A stretch of 64,000 bases of DNA from Marivibrio halodurans (GCF_017963645.1 NZ_JAGMWN010000003.1:62001-126000); one strand, 5' to 3'. Positions 17,130-27,547 are shown, counted from the first letter of the stretch. The notes: generated by a model not told the origin, from the sequence alone. A program made the numbers and translations.

Positions 17130-19205
17130 ATGACGGGCCGCTTCAAGATATTGGGGCATGGCCCGTCCGATGGTCCGAACTGGGGAAAGACAGCGATGCC
17201 TGATGGGTCCTACAAGGCGAGCGACGAAACCCGCGCCAACGCGAAACGCGACGTGGACGAGGCGCTCCTGCGTCTGCGCGCGCGGGTTGCGACGGAAGGC
17301 GGTGTTCTCGATCTGGAGGGCGACCTCGATATCGAGGCGCGCGACCATAAACAGAACGACCGCGGTATCAGCGTCGTGGTCGACCGGGAGCGCGACGGGA
17401 ACCTGACCCCCTTCGGCCTCGCCACGGTCGAGGACCGCTATCTCCTCCCAGAAGAGGAGCCCCAGGACATGTTCGCGCGCGTCGCGATGCATTTCGCCGA
17501 CGACAGCGCCCATGCCCAGCGGCTCTACGACTATATCTCCAAGCTCTGGTTCATGCCCGCGACGCCGGTGCTGTCCAATGGCGGGGCGAAGCGCGGCCTG
17601 CCGATCAGTTGCTTCCTGAACGAGGCCAATGACAGCCTGGAGGGCATCGTCGGCCTGTGGAACGAGAATGTCTGGCTCGCCGCGCGCGGCGGCGGCATCG
17701 GCAGCTATTGGGGCAATCTGCGCTCGATCGGCGAGACGGTCGGGCAGAACGGCAAGACCTCCGGCGTCGTTCCCTTCATCCGGGTGATGGATTCGCTGAC
17801 GCTGGCGATCAGCCAGGGGTCGCTGCGCCGGGGCTCGGCCGCCGTCTATCTGCCGATCTGGCACCCGGAGATCGAGGAGTTCCTGGAAATCCGCCGTCCG
17901 ACCGGCGGCGATCCGAACCGCAAGGCCCTCAACCTCCATCACGGCGTGCTGCTGACCGACGATTTCATGCGCGCGGTCGAGGAAGATCTGGAGTGGAAGC
18001 TGCAAAGCCCGAAGGACCGCAGCACCATCCGCAAGGTGCGCGCGCGCGATCTGTGGATCCGCATCCTGACCGCGCGGATCGAGACGGGCGAGCCCTATGT
18101 CATCTATATCGACCATGTGAACAACGCCCGGCCGGAGCATCAGAAGCTCGCGGGACTGGAGGTGAAGACCTCCAATCTCTGCTCCGAGATCACGCTGCCG
18201 ACCGGCGAGGATATCTGGGGCATGCAGCGCACGGCGGTATGCTGTCTTTCCTCCCTCAATCTGGAGAAATATCTGGAATGGGAGGGCGATGAGCGCTTCA
18301 TCGAGGATGTGATGCGCTTCCTCGACAACGTGCTCCAGGATTTCATCGACAACGCGCCCGATGATTTCGTGCGCGCCAAGTATTCGGCGATGCGGGAACG
18401 CTCGGTCGGGCTCGGCGTCATGGGCTTCCACAGCTTCCTGCAAAGCCAGATGATCCCCTGGGAAGGGGTGATGGCGAAGGTCTGGAACAACCGGATGTTC
18501 CGCCATGTTCGGGCCAAGGCGGACGCGGCCTCCGTGGCGTTGGCGCGCGAGCGCGGGGCCTGCCCCGACGCGGCCGAATTCGGGATCGAGGAACGCTTCT
18601 CCAACAAGATGGCGATCGCGCCGACGGCCTCGATCTCGATCATCTGCGGCGGCGCCAGCCCGGGGATCGAGCCGATCGCGGCCAACAGCTTCACGCACAA
18701 GACGCTGTCCGGCAGCTTCTCGGTACGCAACAAGCATCTGAAGGCGCTGCTGGCGGAGAAGGGCAAGGACGACGACGACACCTGGTCCTCGATCTCGATC
18801 AACGAGGGGTCGGTCCAGCATCTCGACTTCCTCACCGACGAGGAGAAGGACGTCTTCAAGACCGCCTTCGAGATCGACCAGCGCTGGTTGATCGAGCATG
18901 CGGCCGACCGCGCGCCGCATATCTGCCAGGCGCAGTCGCTGAACGTCTTCCTGCCGGCCGACGTGCATAAGCGGGAGCTGCACCAACTCCACTTCCAGGC
19001 CTGGAAGAAGGGGATCAAGAGCCTCTATTACTGCCGCTCCAAGTCGATCCAGCGGGCGGAGGCCGACGCCTCCATCCTGAAGCCGCGCTCCGACACGTCG
19101 GCCGGTCAGATGGGGGGCTCCGTTGCCGTGCCCATGATGGGCCGGGTCGGCGGCGGCAAGCCGCAGGACCCGCCGGATTACGAGGAATGCCTGAGCTGTC
19201 AGTAA
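17130..19205 (+). CDS. nrdA: Ribonucleoside-diphosphate reductase, alpha (large) subunit
   Basis: A 691-residue catalytic subunit reducing ribonucleotides to deoxyribonucleotides. Active-site cysteines appear in LPISCFLNEANDS (C161), in NLCSEITLP with the Cys-x-Glu motif, and in AVCCLSSLNL; the C-terminal CLSC pair (687, 690) accepts electrons from thioredoxin or glutaredoxin. There is no recognisable N-terminal ATP-cone, so the overall-activity allosteric site seems missing. An internal ATG at 17196 (MPDGSYK), preceded by GGGGAAAGA, is an equally plausible start. Operon with nrdB; controlled by the NrdR boxes upstream. Confidence 0.93.
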   Translation: MTGRFKILGHGPSDGPNWGKTAMPDGSYKASDETRANAKRDVDEALLRLRARVATEGGVLDLEGDLDIEARDHKQNDRGISVVVDRERDGNLTPFGLATVEDRYLLPEEEPQDMFARVAMHFADDSAHAQRLYDYISKLWFMPATPVLSNGGAKRGLPISCFLNEANDSLEGIVGLWNENVWLAARGGGIGSYWGNLRSIGETVGQNGKTSGVVPFIRVMDSLTLAISQGSLRRGSAAVYLPIWHPEIEEFLEIRRPTGGDPNRKALNLHHGVLLTDDFMRAVEEDLEWKLQSPKDRSTIRKVRARDLWIRILTARIETGEPYVIYIDHVNNARPEHQKLAGLEVKTSNLCSEITLPTGEDIWGMQRTAVCCLSSLNLEKYLEWEGDERFIEDVMRFLDNVLQDFIDNAPDDFVRAKYSAMRERSVGLGVMGFHSFLQSQMIPWEGVMAKVWNNRMFRHVRAKADAASVALARERGACPDAAEFGIEERFSNKMAIAPTASISIICGGASPGIEPIAANSFTHKTLSGSFSVRNKHLKALLAEKGKDDDDTWSSISINEGSVQHLDFLTDEEKDVFKTAFEIDQRWLIEHAADRAPHICQAQSLNVFLPADVHKRELHQLHFQAWKKGIKSLYYCRSKSIQRAEADASILKPRSDTSAGQMGGSVAVPMMGRVGGGKPQDPPDYEECLSCQ

Positions 19206-19266
19206 CCCCCGACAGCCGCGCGGCGCCACGAGACGCAACACGGGAAAACCAGGATACCGGAACGAT

Positions 19267-20226
19267 ATGAGCCTCCTCGACGCCAGCCCCGTCTACAAGC
19301 CGTTCAGCTATCCCTGGGCCTATGATGCGTGGCTGACCCAGCAGCGTATCCATTGGCTGCCGGAGGAAGTGCCGCTGGCCGACGACGTGAAGGACTGGCA
19401 CCGCAACCTGACGGAGGGGGAGCGGAATCTCCTCACCCAGATTTTCCGTTTCTTCACTCAGGCGGATGTCGAGGTGAACAACTGCTACATGAAGCGTTAC
19501 GCGCAGGTGTTCCAGCCGACCGAGGTGCAGATGATGCTGGCCGCCTTCTCCAACATGGAGACGGTGCATATCGCGGCCTACAGCCACCTGCTGGACACGA
19601 TCGGCATGCCTGAGGTCGAGTACCAGGCCTTCCTCAAATACAAGGAGATGAAGGACAAGTACGACTACATGCAGGGCTGGGGCATGGAGACCAAGCCGGA
19701 TATCGCCAAGACGCTGGCGGTCTTCGGCGCCTTCACCGAGGGGCTGCAGCTCTTCGCCAGCTTCGCCATGCTGATGAACTTCCCACGCAACAACAAGATG
19801 AAGGGGATGGGTCAGATCGTCAGTTGGTCGGTGCGCGACGAGTCGCTGCACACCACCTCGATCATCCGCCTGTTCAAGAGCTTCGTGGCGGAGAACCCGG
19901 AAGTCTGGACCGAGGATTTCCAGACGGAACTGCAGGACGCCTGCGCCACCATCGTCACCCATGAGGACGCCTTCATCGACCTCGCCTTCGAGCATGGTGA
20001 CGTGCAGGGGCTCTCGGCCTCGGAGGTGAAGCAGTATATCCGCTATATCGCCGACCGGCGGCTCGGCCAACTCGGCCTCGACCCGCTCTACGGCGTGGAG
20101 AAGAACCCGCTGCGCTGGATGGACGAGATCCTGAACGGCGTGGAGCACGCCAATTTCTTCGAGAACCGGGCGACCGAATATTCCAAGGCCTCCACCCAGG
20201 GCACCTGGGAGGATGCGTTCGCGTAA
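19267..20226 (+). CDS. nrdB: Ribonucleoside-diphosphate reductase, beta (small) subunit
   Basis: A 319-residue ferritin-like radical subunit. Metal ligands appear in FTQADVEVNN, METVHIAAYSH, FTEGLQLF and RDESLHTTS, and the Tyr of HIAAYSH aligns with the radical tyrosine of class Ia enzymes, so an Fe-O-Fe tyrosyl radical (or Mn variant) is expected. It assembles with NrdA encoded 61 bases upstream. Followed by a strong intrinsic terminator. Confidence 0.94.
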   Translation: MSLLDASPVYKPFSYPWAYDAWLTQQRIHWLPEEVPLADDVKDWHRNLTEGERNLLTQIFRFFTQADVEVNNCYMKRYAQVFQPTEVQMMLAAFSNMETVHIAAYSHLLDTIGMPEVEYQAFLKYKEMKDKYDYMQGWGMETKPDIAKTLAVFGAFTEGLQLFASFAMLMNFPRNNKMKGMGQIVSWSVRDESLHTTSIIRLFKSFVAENPEVWTEDFQTELQDACATIVTHEDAFIDLAFEHGDVQGLSASEVKQYIRYIADRRLGQLGLDPLYGVEKNPLRWMDEILNGVEHANFFENRATEYSKASTQGTWEDAFA

Positions 20227-20305
20227 CAGGCGCGCCGATCGCTATCGGGTCGATAGGACCGGCGCGTACAGGACCCCTGGCGCTCCCTGTCGACCCTGTG
20301 CCCCT

Positions 20306-20339
20306 CCCCCGCCGACCGCCGGTCGGCGGGGGTTTTGTT
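20306..20339 (+). terminator. Rho-independent terminator after nrdB
   Basis: A perfect 12-bp stem (CCCCCGCCGACC at 20306-20317 with GGTCGGCGGGGG at 20321-20332), a 3-base loop and the tail TTTTGTT. It is oriented to stop nrdAB transcription before the convergent aminotransferase gene. Confidence 0.9.
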
Positions 20340-20374
20340 CATGCCCCCTCCCGGCACGCGCGCCGCGCCTTTCC

Positions 20375-20412
20375 AAAAGAAAAACCCCGCGCGCCCGAGG
20401 GGCGGCGGGGTT
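20375..20412 (-). terminator. Rho-independent terminator of the omega-aminotransferase gene
   Basis: On the minus strand an AACCCCGC/GCGGGGTT stem (20405-20412 with 20383-20390) is followed by TTTCTTTT. It lies just beyond the stop codon of the aminotransferase gene and faces the nrdB terminator. Confidence 0.8.
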
Positions 20413-20451
20413 CTCCCGTAACAGCTTATCCGACAATCGCCGGAACGCGGA

Positions 20452-21744
20452 TCAGTTCTCCGTCAGGCACTTGCGGATGACGGCGACCAAATCGTCGATC
20501 TGCGCCTCCTCGACGACCAACGGCGGGGCGACGATGCCGGCATTGCCGGTGAACTTCACATGCAGGCCGTTCTTGAAGAAGATCTTCTGCATGGCATTGC
20601 CGTCGCCCTTGATGTCGAAAGCCGACATCAGGCCGTAACCCCGAATATCGGTGATGGCGTCGATATCCTTCAGCCCCATCATCTTCTCCTCGAAATAGGG
20701 CGCCAGTTTCGCCGCCCGATCGAAGAGTCCCTCGCGCTCATAGATATCCATGGTCGCGATGCCGGCCGCGCAGGCCGCCGGATGGCCGGAATAGGTATAG
20801 CCGTGGAAGAACTCGATCGCGTCCTCCGGCGCGGCCTCGGTGATCGTCTCGTAAAGGCTGTCCTTGACCGCGACGGCGCCCATCGGCTGCGCGCCGTTGG
20901 TGATCGCCTTGGCCATGGTCATGATGTCCGGCGTCACGCCGAAGGCCTGAGCCGCGAAGGGCTTGCCGAGGCGACCGAAACCGGTGATCACCTCATCGAA
21001 GACAAGCAGGATGCCGTTGGCGTCGCAAATCTCGCGCAGCCGCTCCAGATAGCCCTTGGGCGGGACGAGGCAGCCGGTCGAGCCCGCGATCGGCTCGACG
21101 AAGCAGGCCGCGATGGTGGTACCGCCATAGGTGTCGACGGCGCGCTGCAGATCCTCCGCCAGATCGGCGCCATGCTCGCCCTGGCCCCACTGATAGCGAT
21201 TCGCGTCCAGCCAGGTGTGGCGCATATGCACGACATTCGGCAGGACGGCCTGGAAGGTTTCCCGATTCTTCACCATGCCGGCGAGCGAGACGCCCCCCAT
21301 GTTGACACCGTGATAGGCGCGCTCCCGGCTGACGAAACGCAGGCGCTGGCCGTCGCCCCGGGCGCGGTGATAGGCCATCGCCATCTTCAATGCCGTGTCG
21401 ATCGATTCCGAACCGGAGTTGGTGAAGAAGACGTGGTTGATCTCGTCCGGCGTCAGACGCGTCACCTTCTGGGCCAGTTCGAAGCTCCAGGGATGGCCCA
21501 TCTGGAAGGAGGGGGAATAGTCGCATTCATGCAACTGCTGGCTCACCGCCTCGGCGATCTCCTTGCGGCCATGACCGCAGGCGACATTGAAGAGCGAGGA
21601 GGAGCCGTCGATCAGCCGGCCGCCTTCGTGATTCCAGAGATAGACGCCCTCCGACTTCACGACCAGACGGGGACTTGCCTTGAAATCCCGGTTGGCGGTG
21701 AAGGGCATCCATAGATTCTCAAGCGAATTCGCCTCGTATTTCAT
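20452..21744 (-). CDS. Class III (omega) aminotransferase, probably polyamine or beta-alanine type
   Basis: A 430-residue fold-type I PLP enzyme. The family features are GSSSLFNVACGHG, FTNSGSESIDTALK, the PLP-ring aspartate D250 in LVFDEVITGFGRLG, and the Schiff-base Lys279 in MAKAITNGAQP. It resembles beta-alanine:pyruvate and putrescine/cadaverine:pyruvate aminotransferases. The context supports amine catabolism: a MocR regulator is divergent from it and a spermidine/putrescine importer follows. Confidence 0.92.
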   Translation of the reverse strand: MKYEANSLENLWMPFTANRDFKASPRLVVKSEGVYLWNHEGGRLIDGSSSLFNVACGHGRKEIAEAVSQQLHECDYSPSFQMGHPWSFELAQKVTRLTPDEINHVFFTNSGSESIDTALKMAMAYHRARGDGQRLRFVSRERAYHGVNMGGVSLAGMVKNRETFQAVLPNVVHMRHTWLDANRYQWGQGEHGADLAEDLQRAVDTYGGTTIAACFVEPIAGSTGCLVPPKGYLERLREICDANGILLVFDEVITGFGRLGKPFAAQAFGVTPDIMTMAKAITNGAQPMGAVAVKDSLYETITEAAPEDAIEFFHGYTYSGHPAACAAGIATMDIYEREGLFDRAAKLAPYFEEKMMGLKDIDAITDIRGYGLMSAFDIKGDGNAMQKIFFKNGLHVKFTGNAGIVAPPLVVEEAQIDDLVAVIRKCLTEN

Positions 21745-21844
21745 CGGCTTACCCTACTATCCTCGTTCCTCGTGACGGGCCCTGACGCGCGACCCGCCGC
21801 CGTCCGCCCTTGTCACCGATCCATCCCTACCGTAGCGTCGAGAT

Positions 21845-21863
21845 TGGCCCAACACTAGGGCCA
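21845..21863. promoter_or_regulatory. Inverted repeat between aminotransferase and MocR genes
   Basis: TGGCCC and GGGCCA are separated by 7 bases in the divergent promoter gap. A nearby CCAATA at about 21883 partly mirrors ATTGG at 21843. It is a candidate operator for the adjacent MocR regulator, proposed only from position and symmetry. Confidence 0.35.
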
Positions 21864-21936
21864 GACGATCCATGTCGATCAGTCCAATAACAGGCCCCCG
21901 GAAGGTGGGGCGCGGTACGGGAGTTTCATAACGTCC

Positions 21937-23427
21937 ATGCGAGACGCACTGTTCCATATAAGGCCGGATTCTCCGCTGAGCATTCAAGCCCAGATCCGGG
22001 AATTGATTGTTGATGCCGTCCTGTCCGGCCAGTTGCCGCCGGGCGATCCGCTCCCCAGTTGCCGGGCGATGGCGAAACGTCTGCGCGTCTCGCGCAATAC
22101 GGTCGTCTATGCCTATCAACGGCTCGTCGACGACGGCTTCCTGGTGGCGCGGGAGCGCAGCGGCTTCTACGTCGCCGACGACGTGATGCAGGGCCGCGTG
22201 CAGCCCCCCGCGCGCGAGACGCCGATCAGCGAGATTCCCGCCGGCGATGCGCCGGATATGGAGCGGCGTTTCCGCATTCGCCCCTCGCGCCAACAGAATA
22301 TCCGCAAGCCCAAGGATTGGCGCAGCCTGCCCTACCCCTTCATTTACGGGCAGACGGACACCACGCTGTTCCCGCTCGCCGAATGGCGCGATTGCAGCCG
22401 CCAGGTGCTCGGCCGCCGGATGTTCGACGAGGTCACCCACGATATGCTGGGCGAGGACGACCCGGTCCTGGTCGAGCAGATCCGCACCCATCTCCTGCCC
22501 CGGCGCGGGGTCACGGCCAGCGCGGGTGAGATTCTCATCACGCTGGGCGCGCAGAACGCACTCTATCTGCTGGCCAGCCTCTTCCTGCAACCCAGCGACA
22601 CGGTCGTGATGGCCGACCCCGGCTATCCCGATTTCCGCAATCTGGCGCAGCTTCGCACCAACCGTTTGCGCACGCTGGCCGTCGACGCGGGCGGTCTGCC
22701 GGTCGACGGGCGGCTGGACGGGGCGGATTATATCTTCGTCACCCCCAGCCATCATTTTCCGACGACCGTCACCATGCCGCTGGCGCGGCGGCAGGCGCTG
22801 CTGGATTACGCGACCGAGCATGACTGCATCCTGATCGAGGATGATTACGAGCCGGAAGCGAACTATGTCGCGGAACCGACACCGGCCCTGAAATCGATGG
22901 ATCGAGACGGGCGCGTGATCTATGTCGGCAGCCTCTCGAAGACGCTCTTTCCGGGCCTTCGGCTCGGCTATCTGGTGGCGAGCCGCCCGGTGGTGGACGA
23001 GTTGCGCGCGCTGCGCCGCCTGATGCTGCGCCATCCGCCGACGGAGGTGCAGCGGATCGCCGGCCTTTTCATCGCGCAAGGCCATCACGACACCTATGTG
23101 AAGCGGCTGGGCAAGACCTATAAGCGCCGCTGGCGGCTGATGAGCGAGGCGCTGGACCGTCACCTGCCCGGCACGTCGCAGGCGCCCGGTTTCGGCGGCA
23201 CGAGCTTCTGGGTCGAGGGACCGGCGGAACTCGACGCCGACGCGCTCGCCGAACGGGCGTTGCACGAGGGGCTGGTACTGGAGCCCGGCAGCGTGAATTT
23301 CGCCGGCGATCGGCCACCGCGCAATTTCTTCCGCCTGGGCTTTTCCTCCATCGCGGACGAGAAGATCGAGCCGGGGATCGCCAAGCTCGCCGCCCTCATC
23401 GGGGAACAGCGCCGGCCGCCACGTTGA
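21937..23427 (+). CDS. MocR/PdxR-type transcriptional regulator (GntR HTH plus aminotransferase domain)
   Basis: A 496-residue regulator. Residues about 12-80 are a GntR winged helix (LPSCRAMAKRLRVSRNTVVYAYQRLVDDGF), then a linker to about 135, then an aminotransferase fold with EDDYEPE (D303) and the PLP-binding Lys335 in SLSKTLFPGLRLGY, so effector binding as a PLP aldimine is likely. It is divergent from the omega-aminotransferase, the most likely target, and may also sense products of polyamine breakdown. Confidence 0.93.
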   Translation: MRDALFHIRPDSPLSIQAQIRELIVDAVLSGQLPPGDPLPSCRAMAKRLRVSRNTVVYAYQRLVDDGFLVARERSGFYVADDVMQGRVQPPARETPISEIPAGDAPDMERRFRIRPSRQQNIRKPKDWRSLPYPFIYGQTDTTLFPLAEWRDCSRQVLGRRMFDEVTHDMLGEDDPVLVEQIRTHLLPRRGVTASAGEILITLGAQNALYLLASLFLQPSDTVVMADPGYPDFRNLAQLRTNRLRTLAVDAGGLPVDGRLDGADYIFVTPSHHFPTTVTMPLARRQALLDYATEHDCILIEDDYEPEANYVAEPTPALKSMDRDGRVIYVGSLSKTLFPGLRLGYLVASRPVVDELRALRRLMLRHPPTEVQRIAGLFIAQGHHDTYVKRLGKTYKRRWRLMSEALDRHLPGTSQAPGFGGTSFWVEGPAELDADALAERALHEGLVLEPGSVNFAGDRPPRNFFRLGFSSIADEKIEPGIAKLAALIGEQRRPPR

Positions 23428-23466
23428 AACCCGCCGCCCGTTAATTAAGCGGTCGAATAAGAAGGA

Positions 23467-23494
23467 AGCCCGGCGCGGTTCCCCGCACCGGGCT
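23467..23494. terminator. Hairpin between MocR gene and polyamine-binding gene
   Basis: AGCCCGG-CGCGG and CCGC-A-CCGGGCT form a stem of about 11 pairs with one bulge around the loop TTCC. It lies between convergent genes. The T-tail is weak in either direction, so it may be a symmetric or Rho-assisted stop. Confidence 0.55.
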
Positions 23495-23523
23495 CCAAAT
23501 CGCTTCCCCCCGGGGGCGGCGAC

Positions 23524-24558
23524 TTACTTCGTCAGTTCCGTCCAGATCGCGGTCCGCAGCTTCTGGACCTCCGGCGGGCATTCCTTGGTGAAGACACCGG
23601 CGTCCGCGAATTCCTCCGGCACGACGATCTCCGGCGCGGTCTTCATTTCCTCCGGCATGAACTCCTCCGAGCCCTTGATACCGTTGGCGTAGCGCGCGAA
23701 CTCCGAGATCAGGGCCGCGTTCTCCGGCGCCATGATGAAGTTCTGGAAGAGCTTCGCGTTCTCCACGTTCTGCGCATCGGCGAGGACGGCCACGTTATCC
23801 ATCCAGATCGGATAGCCGGTCGCCGGATAGCCATAGACGACGTTCGGATTCTCCAGGCGGGCACGGAAGGTGGAGCCGTTCCAGTTGACGCTCGCCATCA
23901 GGTCGCCCTTGGCCAGTTTCTCGGTGGTGCCGTAGTCCATGGCGATCCACTTCGGCTTGGCGGCCATCAGCAGGTCGCGCACTTCCTTCAGCACATCCAT
24001 GTCGGCGGTGCATTGTTCGTCACCGACATAGAGCTCGGCGATGGTCATGACGTCGTTCATCTCCGGCACGACATTGACCTTGCCTTCCAGCTCCGCCGGC
24101 GGCTTCAGGAAGATCTCCGCCGTGTTCGGATCGCCGGAATAGGCGGTCGTGTTGACGGCGACGCCGGTCGTGCCCCATTGCCACGGAACGGTATAGTGCC
24201 GGCCCGGGTCGAACTCGACATCGACCCAGCGCTCCTCCATGTGCTTGAAATTCTCCATCTGGTCCGGGCGCGTCTCCATCAGCAGGCCGTCCTTGACATA
24301 GACCTGGATGTAGCTCGCCGACGGCACCACGATGTCGAAACCATGACCGCCCGCCTTGATCTTGGTGAGCGCGGTGGTGTTGCTGTCATAATCGGTCAGC
24401 GTGACCTCGACGTCGTATTCCTTCTCGAATTTCTCGATCAGGTCGGGGTTCGTGTAATTGCCCCAGTTGAAGATATTCAGCGTACCCTCGGCCAGTGCCT
24501 GGCCGCTGGTGGCGAGCAGAGCCGCCGTGGCGACGGCGCCGATCAACTTGGCTTTCAT
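23524..24558 (-). CDS. Spermidine/putrescine ABC transporter substrate-binding protein
   Basis: A 344-residue PotD/PotF-type periplasmic protein with a signal peptide of about 23 residues ending at ALAEG. The mature start [25 protein letters not shown] is the family signature containing the polyamine-binding Trp and Tyr. Final gene of the potABC operon on the minus strand, with GGGAGAG as ribosome-binding site and an 87-base gap after potC. Ligand could be putrescine or spermidine. Confidence 0.94.
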   Translation of the reverse strand: MKAKLIGAVATAALLATSGQALAEGTLNIFNWGNYTNPDLIEKFEKEYDVEVTLTDYDSNTTALTKIKAGGHGFDIVVPSASYIQVYVKDGLLMETRPDQMENFKHMEERWVDVEFDPGRHYTVPWQWGTTGVAVNTTAYSGDPNTAEIFLKPPAELEGKVNVVPEMNDVMTIAELYVGDEQCTADMDVLKEVRDLLMAAKPKWIAMDYGTTEKLAKGDLMASVNWNGSTFRARLENPNVVYGYPATGYPIWMDNVAVLADAQNVENAKLFQNFIMAPENAALISEFARYANGIKGSEEFMPEEMKTAPEIVVPEEFADAGVFTKECPPEVQKLRTAIWTELTK

Positions 24559-24645
24559 CGGTACTCTCCCTGTTTTGGTGTTGGCCCTATTCCGTGCACT
24601 CGATAATGGGTCGACCCTGCCCGCGCGATCCCCGTTCAGTATCGC

Positions 24646-25491
24646 TCACTCCTTCTTGCGGGTCAGGAAAAAGATGGCGGTGAGCAGCACCACCGTGATC
24701 GCCAGCAACGCGGTCGAAATCGCGTTGATTTCCGGCGTGATGGCCCGGCGAAGCTGGCCCAGCATATAGGTGGGCAGCGTGTCCTGCCCGGCCGCCTTCA
24801 CCAATTCGGTGATGACCACGTCGTCGAGCGAGATGACGAAGGCCAGCATCGCGCCGGCCACGATGCCGGGCGCCATCAACGGCAGGGTGATACGGCGGAA
24901 GGCCTGAAACGGCGTGGCATAGAGATCGGCGGCGGCCGCCTCCAGCGTCTTATCCATCCCTTCCAGCCGCGCGCGGATCGGCAGATAGGCGAAGGGGATG
25001 CAGAAAGCCGTGTGCGCCGCGATCAGATAGGCCAGTCCGGTATAGCCCGTCGCCACCTTGATCATGGCGAAAAAGACGAGCAGCGCGACGCCGGTCACGA
25101 TCTCCGGAACCATCAGGGGCTGGTTGATGATGACATAGATGAAGGTCTGGCCCTTGAACGCCTCCGTCCGGGTGGTGCCGAGCGCGGCCAGCGTCGCCAG
25201 CGTCGTCGCGATCGCGGAGGCGAAGCAGGCAACCACGAGCGAGCGGATGGTGACGTCCTTCACCAATTCGTTCCCCCAGGCGCTTTCATACCAGCGCCAG
25301 GAGAAGCCCTGCCAAACCGCGATGCTCTCGCCCGCGTTGAAGCTATAGAAGACCATGGGGAAAAGCGGCGCGTAGAGCGCGATGAAGCACAGCGCGGCCA
25401 TGATCGTGAAGCCCGGCATCGTCTGAACGGAGAACCGCTTCGCCCGCCGTTCCCCGGCCCCGCCGACGCCCGTCGAAAGCGGATCAGCCAT
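24646..25491 (-). CDS. potC: Spermidine/putrescine ABC transporter permease (PotC type)
   Basis: A 281-residue membrane protein with six predicted spans and the EAA loop LEAAAADLYATPFQAFRRI. It has FVISLDDVVITEL, typical of PotC/PotI permeases. The ATG at 25491 overlaps the end of potB by eight bases; the longer open frame would run deeper into potB. With PotB it forms the channel driven by PotA. Confidence 0.94.
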   Translation of the reverse strand: MADPLSTGVGGAGERRAKRFSVQTMPGFTIMAALCFIALYAPLFPMVFYSFNAGESIAVWQGFSWRWYESAWGNELVKDVTIRSLVVACFASAIATTLATLAALGTTRTEAFKGQTFIYVIINQPLMVPEIVTGVALLVFFAMIKVATGYTGLAYLIAAHTAFCIPFAYLPIRARLEGMDKTLEAAAADLYATPFQAFRRITLPLMAPGIVAGAMLAFVISLDDVVITELVKAAGQDTLPTYMLGQLRRAITPEINAISTALLAITVVLLTAIFFLTRKKE

Positions 25492-26428
25492 GACCGGCCC
25501 CTCCCTTCCCGACATTGCGCACATAGACGATCAGCGCCGCCATGACGACGAACAGCAAGGTAATGGAGAGCGCGGCGCCAAGCGGCCAGTTCCGGCCCGC
25601 GCCGAACTGCAACTCGATGAAGTTACCCATCATCATGTTGCGCCCGCCGCCCAAGAGGCGCGGCGTCACATAGGCGCCGAGCGAGGGGATGAAGACCAGG
25701 ATCGAGCCCGCGATGACTCCCGGCTTCACCAGCGGGAAAATCACCTTGCGCAGAACCTGGAAGCGCGTGGCGTAAAGGTCGTATCCGGCCTCGACCAGCT
25801 TGAAATCGAGACGCTCCATCGAGGCGTAGAGCGGCAGCACCATCAGCGGCAAATAGACATAGGCCATGCCGACCAGCGTCGCACCGTCCGTGAAGAGCAT
25901 CTGGATCGGTTGATCGATCAGGCCGAACTTCAACAGCACGGAATTGATCAGCCCCTCGTTCCGGATCAACTCCATGATCGCGAACGTGCGGATCAACAGA
26001 TTGGTCCAGAAGGGAATGGTCACCAGGAAAAGCCAGAGCGGGCGCTGATCACGCGGCCGCGTCGCGATGAAATAGGCGGTCGGGAAGCCGAGCACGAGGG
26101 TCGAGAGCGTCGTCAACATCGACAGGCTGAGCGACCGCCAGAAGATGGTCAGATGGGCGTCCGCGAGGCTTACCGTCTGATCGAAGATATCGCGGCTGAA
26201 AAGAACCTGGAACCAAGCCTCCGTCGAGAAATCCCAGATCACGCCGACGTAATCGCCCGGCGTCAGGAAGCTGTACACCGCCATGATGAGGAGCGGCCCG
26301 CTCGCCGCGAAGGCGAGCCAGACCAGCGCCGGGGCCGAGAGCAGCCAATTGACGCGGACCCGCCGGCGCGCGGCCTCCGCCTCGGCCCTGCCCCCCGCGT
26401 CTTGCCGGATATCGTCCGTCCCCGTCAT
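25484..26428 (-). CDS. potB: Spermidine/putrescine ABC transporter permease (PotB type)
   Basis: A 314-residue permease. A charged N-terminal segment of about 25 residues precedes the first span LLSAPALVWLAFAASGPL, and the EAA loop reads LVEAGYDLYATRFQVLRKV. The PotB-type segment IPSLGAYVTPRLLGGGRN is present. It lies 12 bases after potA and overlaps potC, giving a tight operon. Confidence 0.94.
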   Translation of the reverse strand: MTGTDDIRQDAGGRAEAEAARRRVRVNWLLSAPALVWLAFAASGPLLIMAVYSFLTPGDYVGVIWDFSTEAWFQVLFSRDIFDQTVSLADAHLTIFWRSLSLSMLTTLSTLVLGFPTAYFIATRPRDQRPLWLFLVTIPFWTNLLIRTFAIMELIRNEGLINSVLLKFGLIDQPIQMLFTDGATLVGMAYVYLPLMVLPLYASMERLDFKLVEAGYDLYATRFQVLRKVIFPLVKPGVIAGSILVFIPSLGAYVTPRLLGGGRNMMMGNFIELQFGAGRNWPLGAALSITLLFVVMAALIVYVRNVGKGGAGHG

Positions 26429-26440
26429 CGGATTCGGCCC

Positions 26441-27547
26441 TCAGTCCTTCAGCACCTGGACGGCGCGGGTCGGGATCGCGACCCGAACGGCACTGCCCTG
26501 CTCCGGCGCGCGCTCGCCGCGATCGTCGTTCTGGATGCGGGCGATGAAGCGCTCCCCGGAAGACAGGGTCATATGATAGTGCGTGTCCGTCCCGAAATAG
26601 ACGACCGTCTCCACCCGGCCTTCCAGTACCGTCTCGCGCGCGCCCGGCTCGCCGTCGAGGAAGCGCGCCTGTTCCGGCCGGACGACGACGGTGACGGCCC
26701 CGCTCTCCGCCATGCCGTCTGGCAGTTCGGCTTCCGTTTCCATGCCGGCATCGAGGGCGAGGCGCGCGCGTCCCCCCGATACATCCTTGATGACAGCGCG
26801 CAGGAAGTTCGAATCGCCGATGAAATCGGCCACGAACCGCTCCGCCGGGCGATCGTAGATGTCGCGGGGACTGCCGACCTGAAGGATATTGCCGTCGCGC
26901 ATCACCGCGACGCGGTCCGACATGGTCAACGCCTCTTCCTGATCGTGGGTGACAAAGATGAAAGTGATGCCGGTTTCATTCTGCAGACGCTTCAGTTCGA
27001 GCTGCATTTCCTTGCGCAGCTTGAAGTCGAGCGCCGACAGCGGCTCGTCGAGCAGCAGCACCTCCGGATGCGGGGCGAGCGCGCGGGCGAGCGCCACGCG
27101 CTGCTGCTGGCCGCCGGAAATCTGGCTGGTGCGGCGCTTCTTAAGCGCCTCCATCCGCACCAGCTTCAGCATGCGGTCGACAGTGTCCTCCACCTCGTCC
27201 TTCGGCTTACCCAGCATCTCCAGCCCGAAGCCGATGTTCTGGCCGACCGTCAGATGGGGAAAGAGCGCATAGCTCTGGAACACCGTGTTAACCGGCCGCC
27301 GGTTCGGCGGCAGGCCCGCGATGTCCTTGCCGTTGAGGAAAATCTGGCCGCGCGTCGGATGTTCGAACCCGGCGAGCAGGCGCAGCAGCGTGGTCTTGCC
27401 GCAGCCCGAGGGTCCGAGCAGCGTGAAGAATTCGTTCTGGCGAATGGAGACGGAAACGTCGTCCAAGGCGCGAACCTCCTGATCTCCGCTACCGAAGATC
27501 TTGGAGACCCCCACCACATCCACCGCGTTGTCCGCGGAGTCCGTCAT
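26441..27547 (-). CDS. potA: Spermidine/putrescine ABC transporter ATP-binding protein
   Basis: A 368-residue ATPase: Walker [10 protein letters not shown] at residues 45-53, signature ISGGQQQR, Walker [12 protein letters not shown], then the TOBE regulatory domain after about residue 240. First gene of the potABC-binding protein operon. ATG at 27547 is chosen over 15 extra Arg/Gly-rich codons. Confidence 0.95.
   Translation of the reverse strand: MTDSADNAVDVVGVSKIFGSGDQEVRALDDVSVSIRQNEFFTLLGPSGCGKTTLLRLLAGFEHPTRGQIFLNGKDIAGLPPNRRPVNTVFQSYALFPHLTVGQNIGFGLEMLGKPKDEVEDTVDRMLKLVRMEALKKRRTSQISGGQQQRVALARALAPHPEVLLLDEPLSALDFKLRKEMQLELKRLQNETGITFIFVTHDQEEALTMSDRVAVMRDGNILQVGSPRDIYDRPAERFVADFIGDSNFLRAVIKDVSGGRARLALDAGMETEAELPDGMAESGAVTVVVRPEQARFLDGEPGARETVLEGRVETVVYFGTDTHYHMTLSSGERFIARIQNDDRGERAPEQGSAVRVAIPTRAVQVLKD

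Noticed and set aside
16986-19241. A 751-codon minus-strand open frame
   Set aside because: It is entirely antisense to nrdA and has no ribosome-binding site or recognisable fold.
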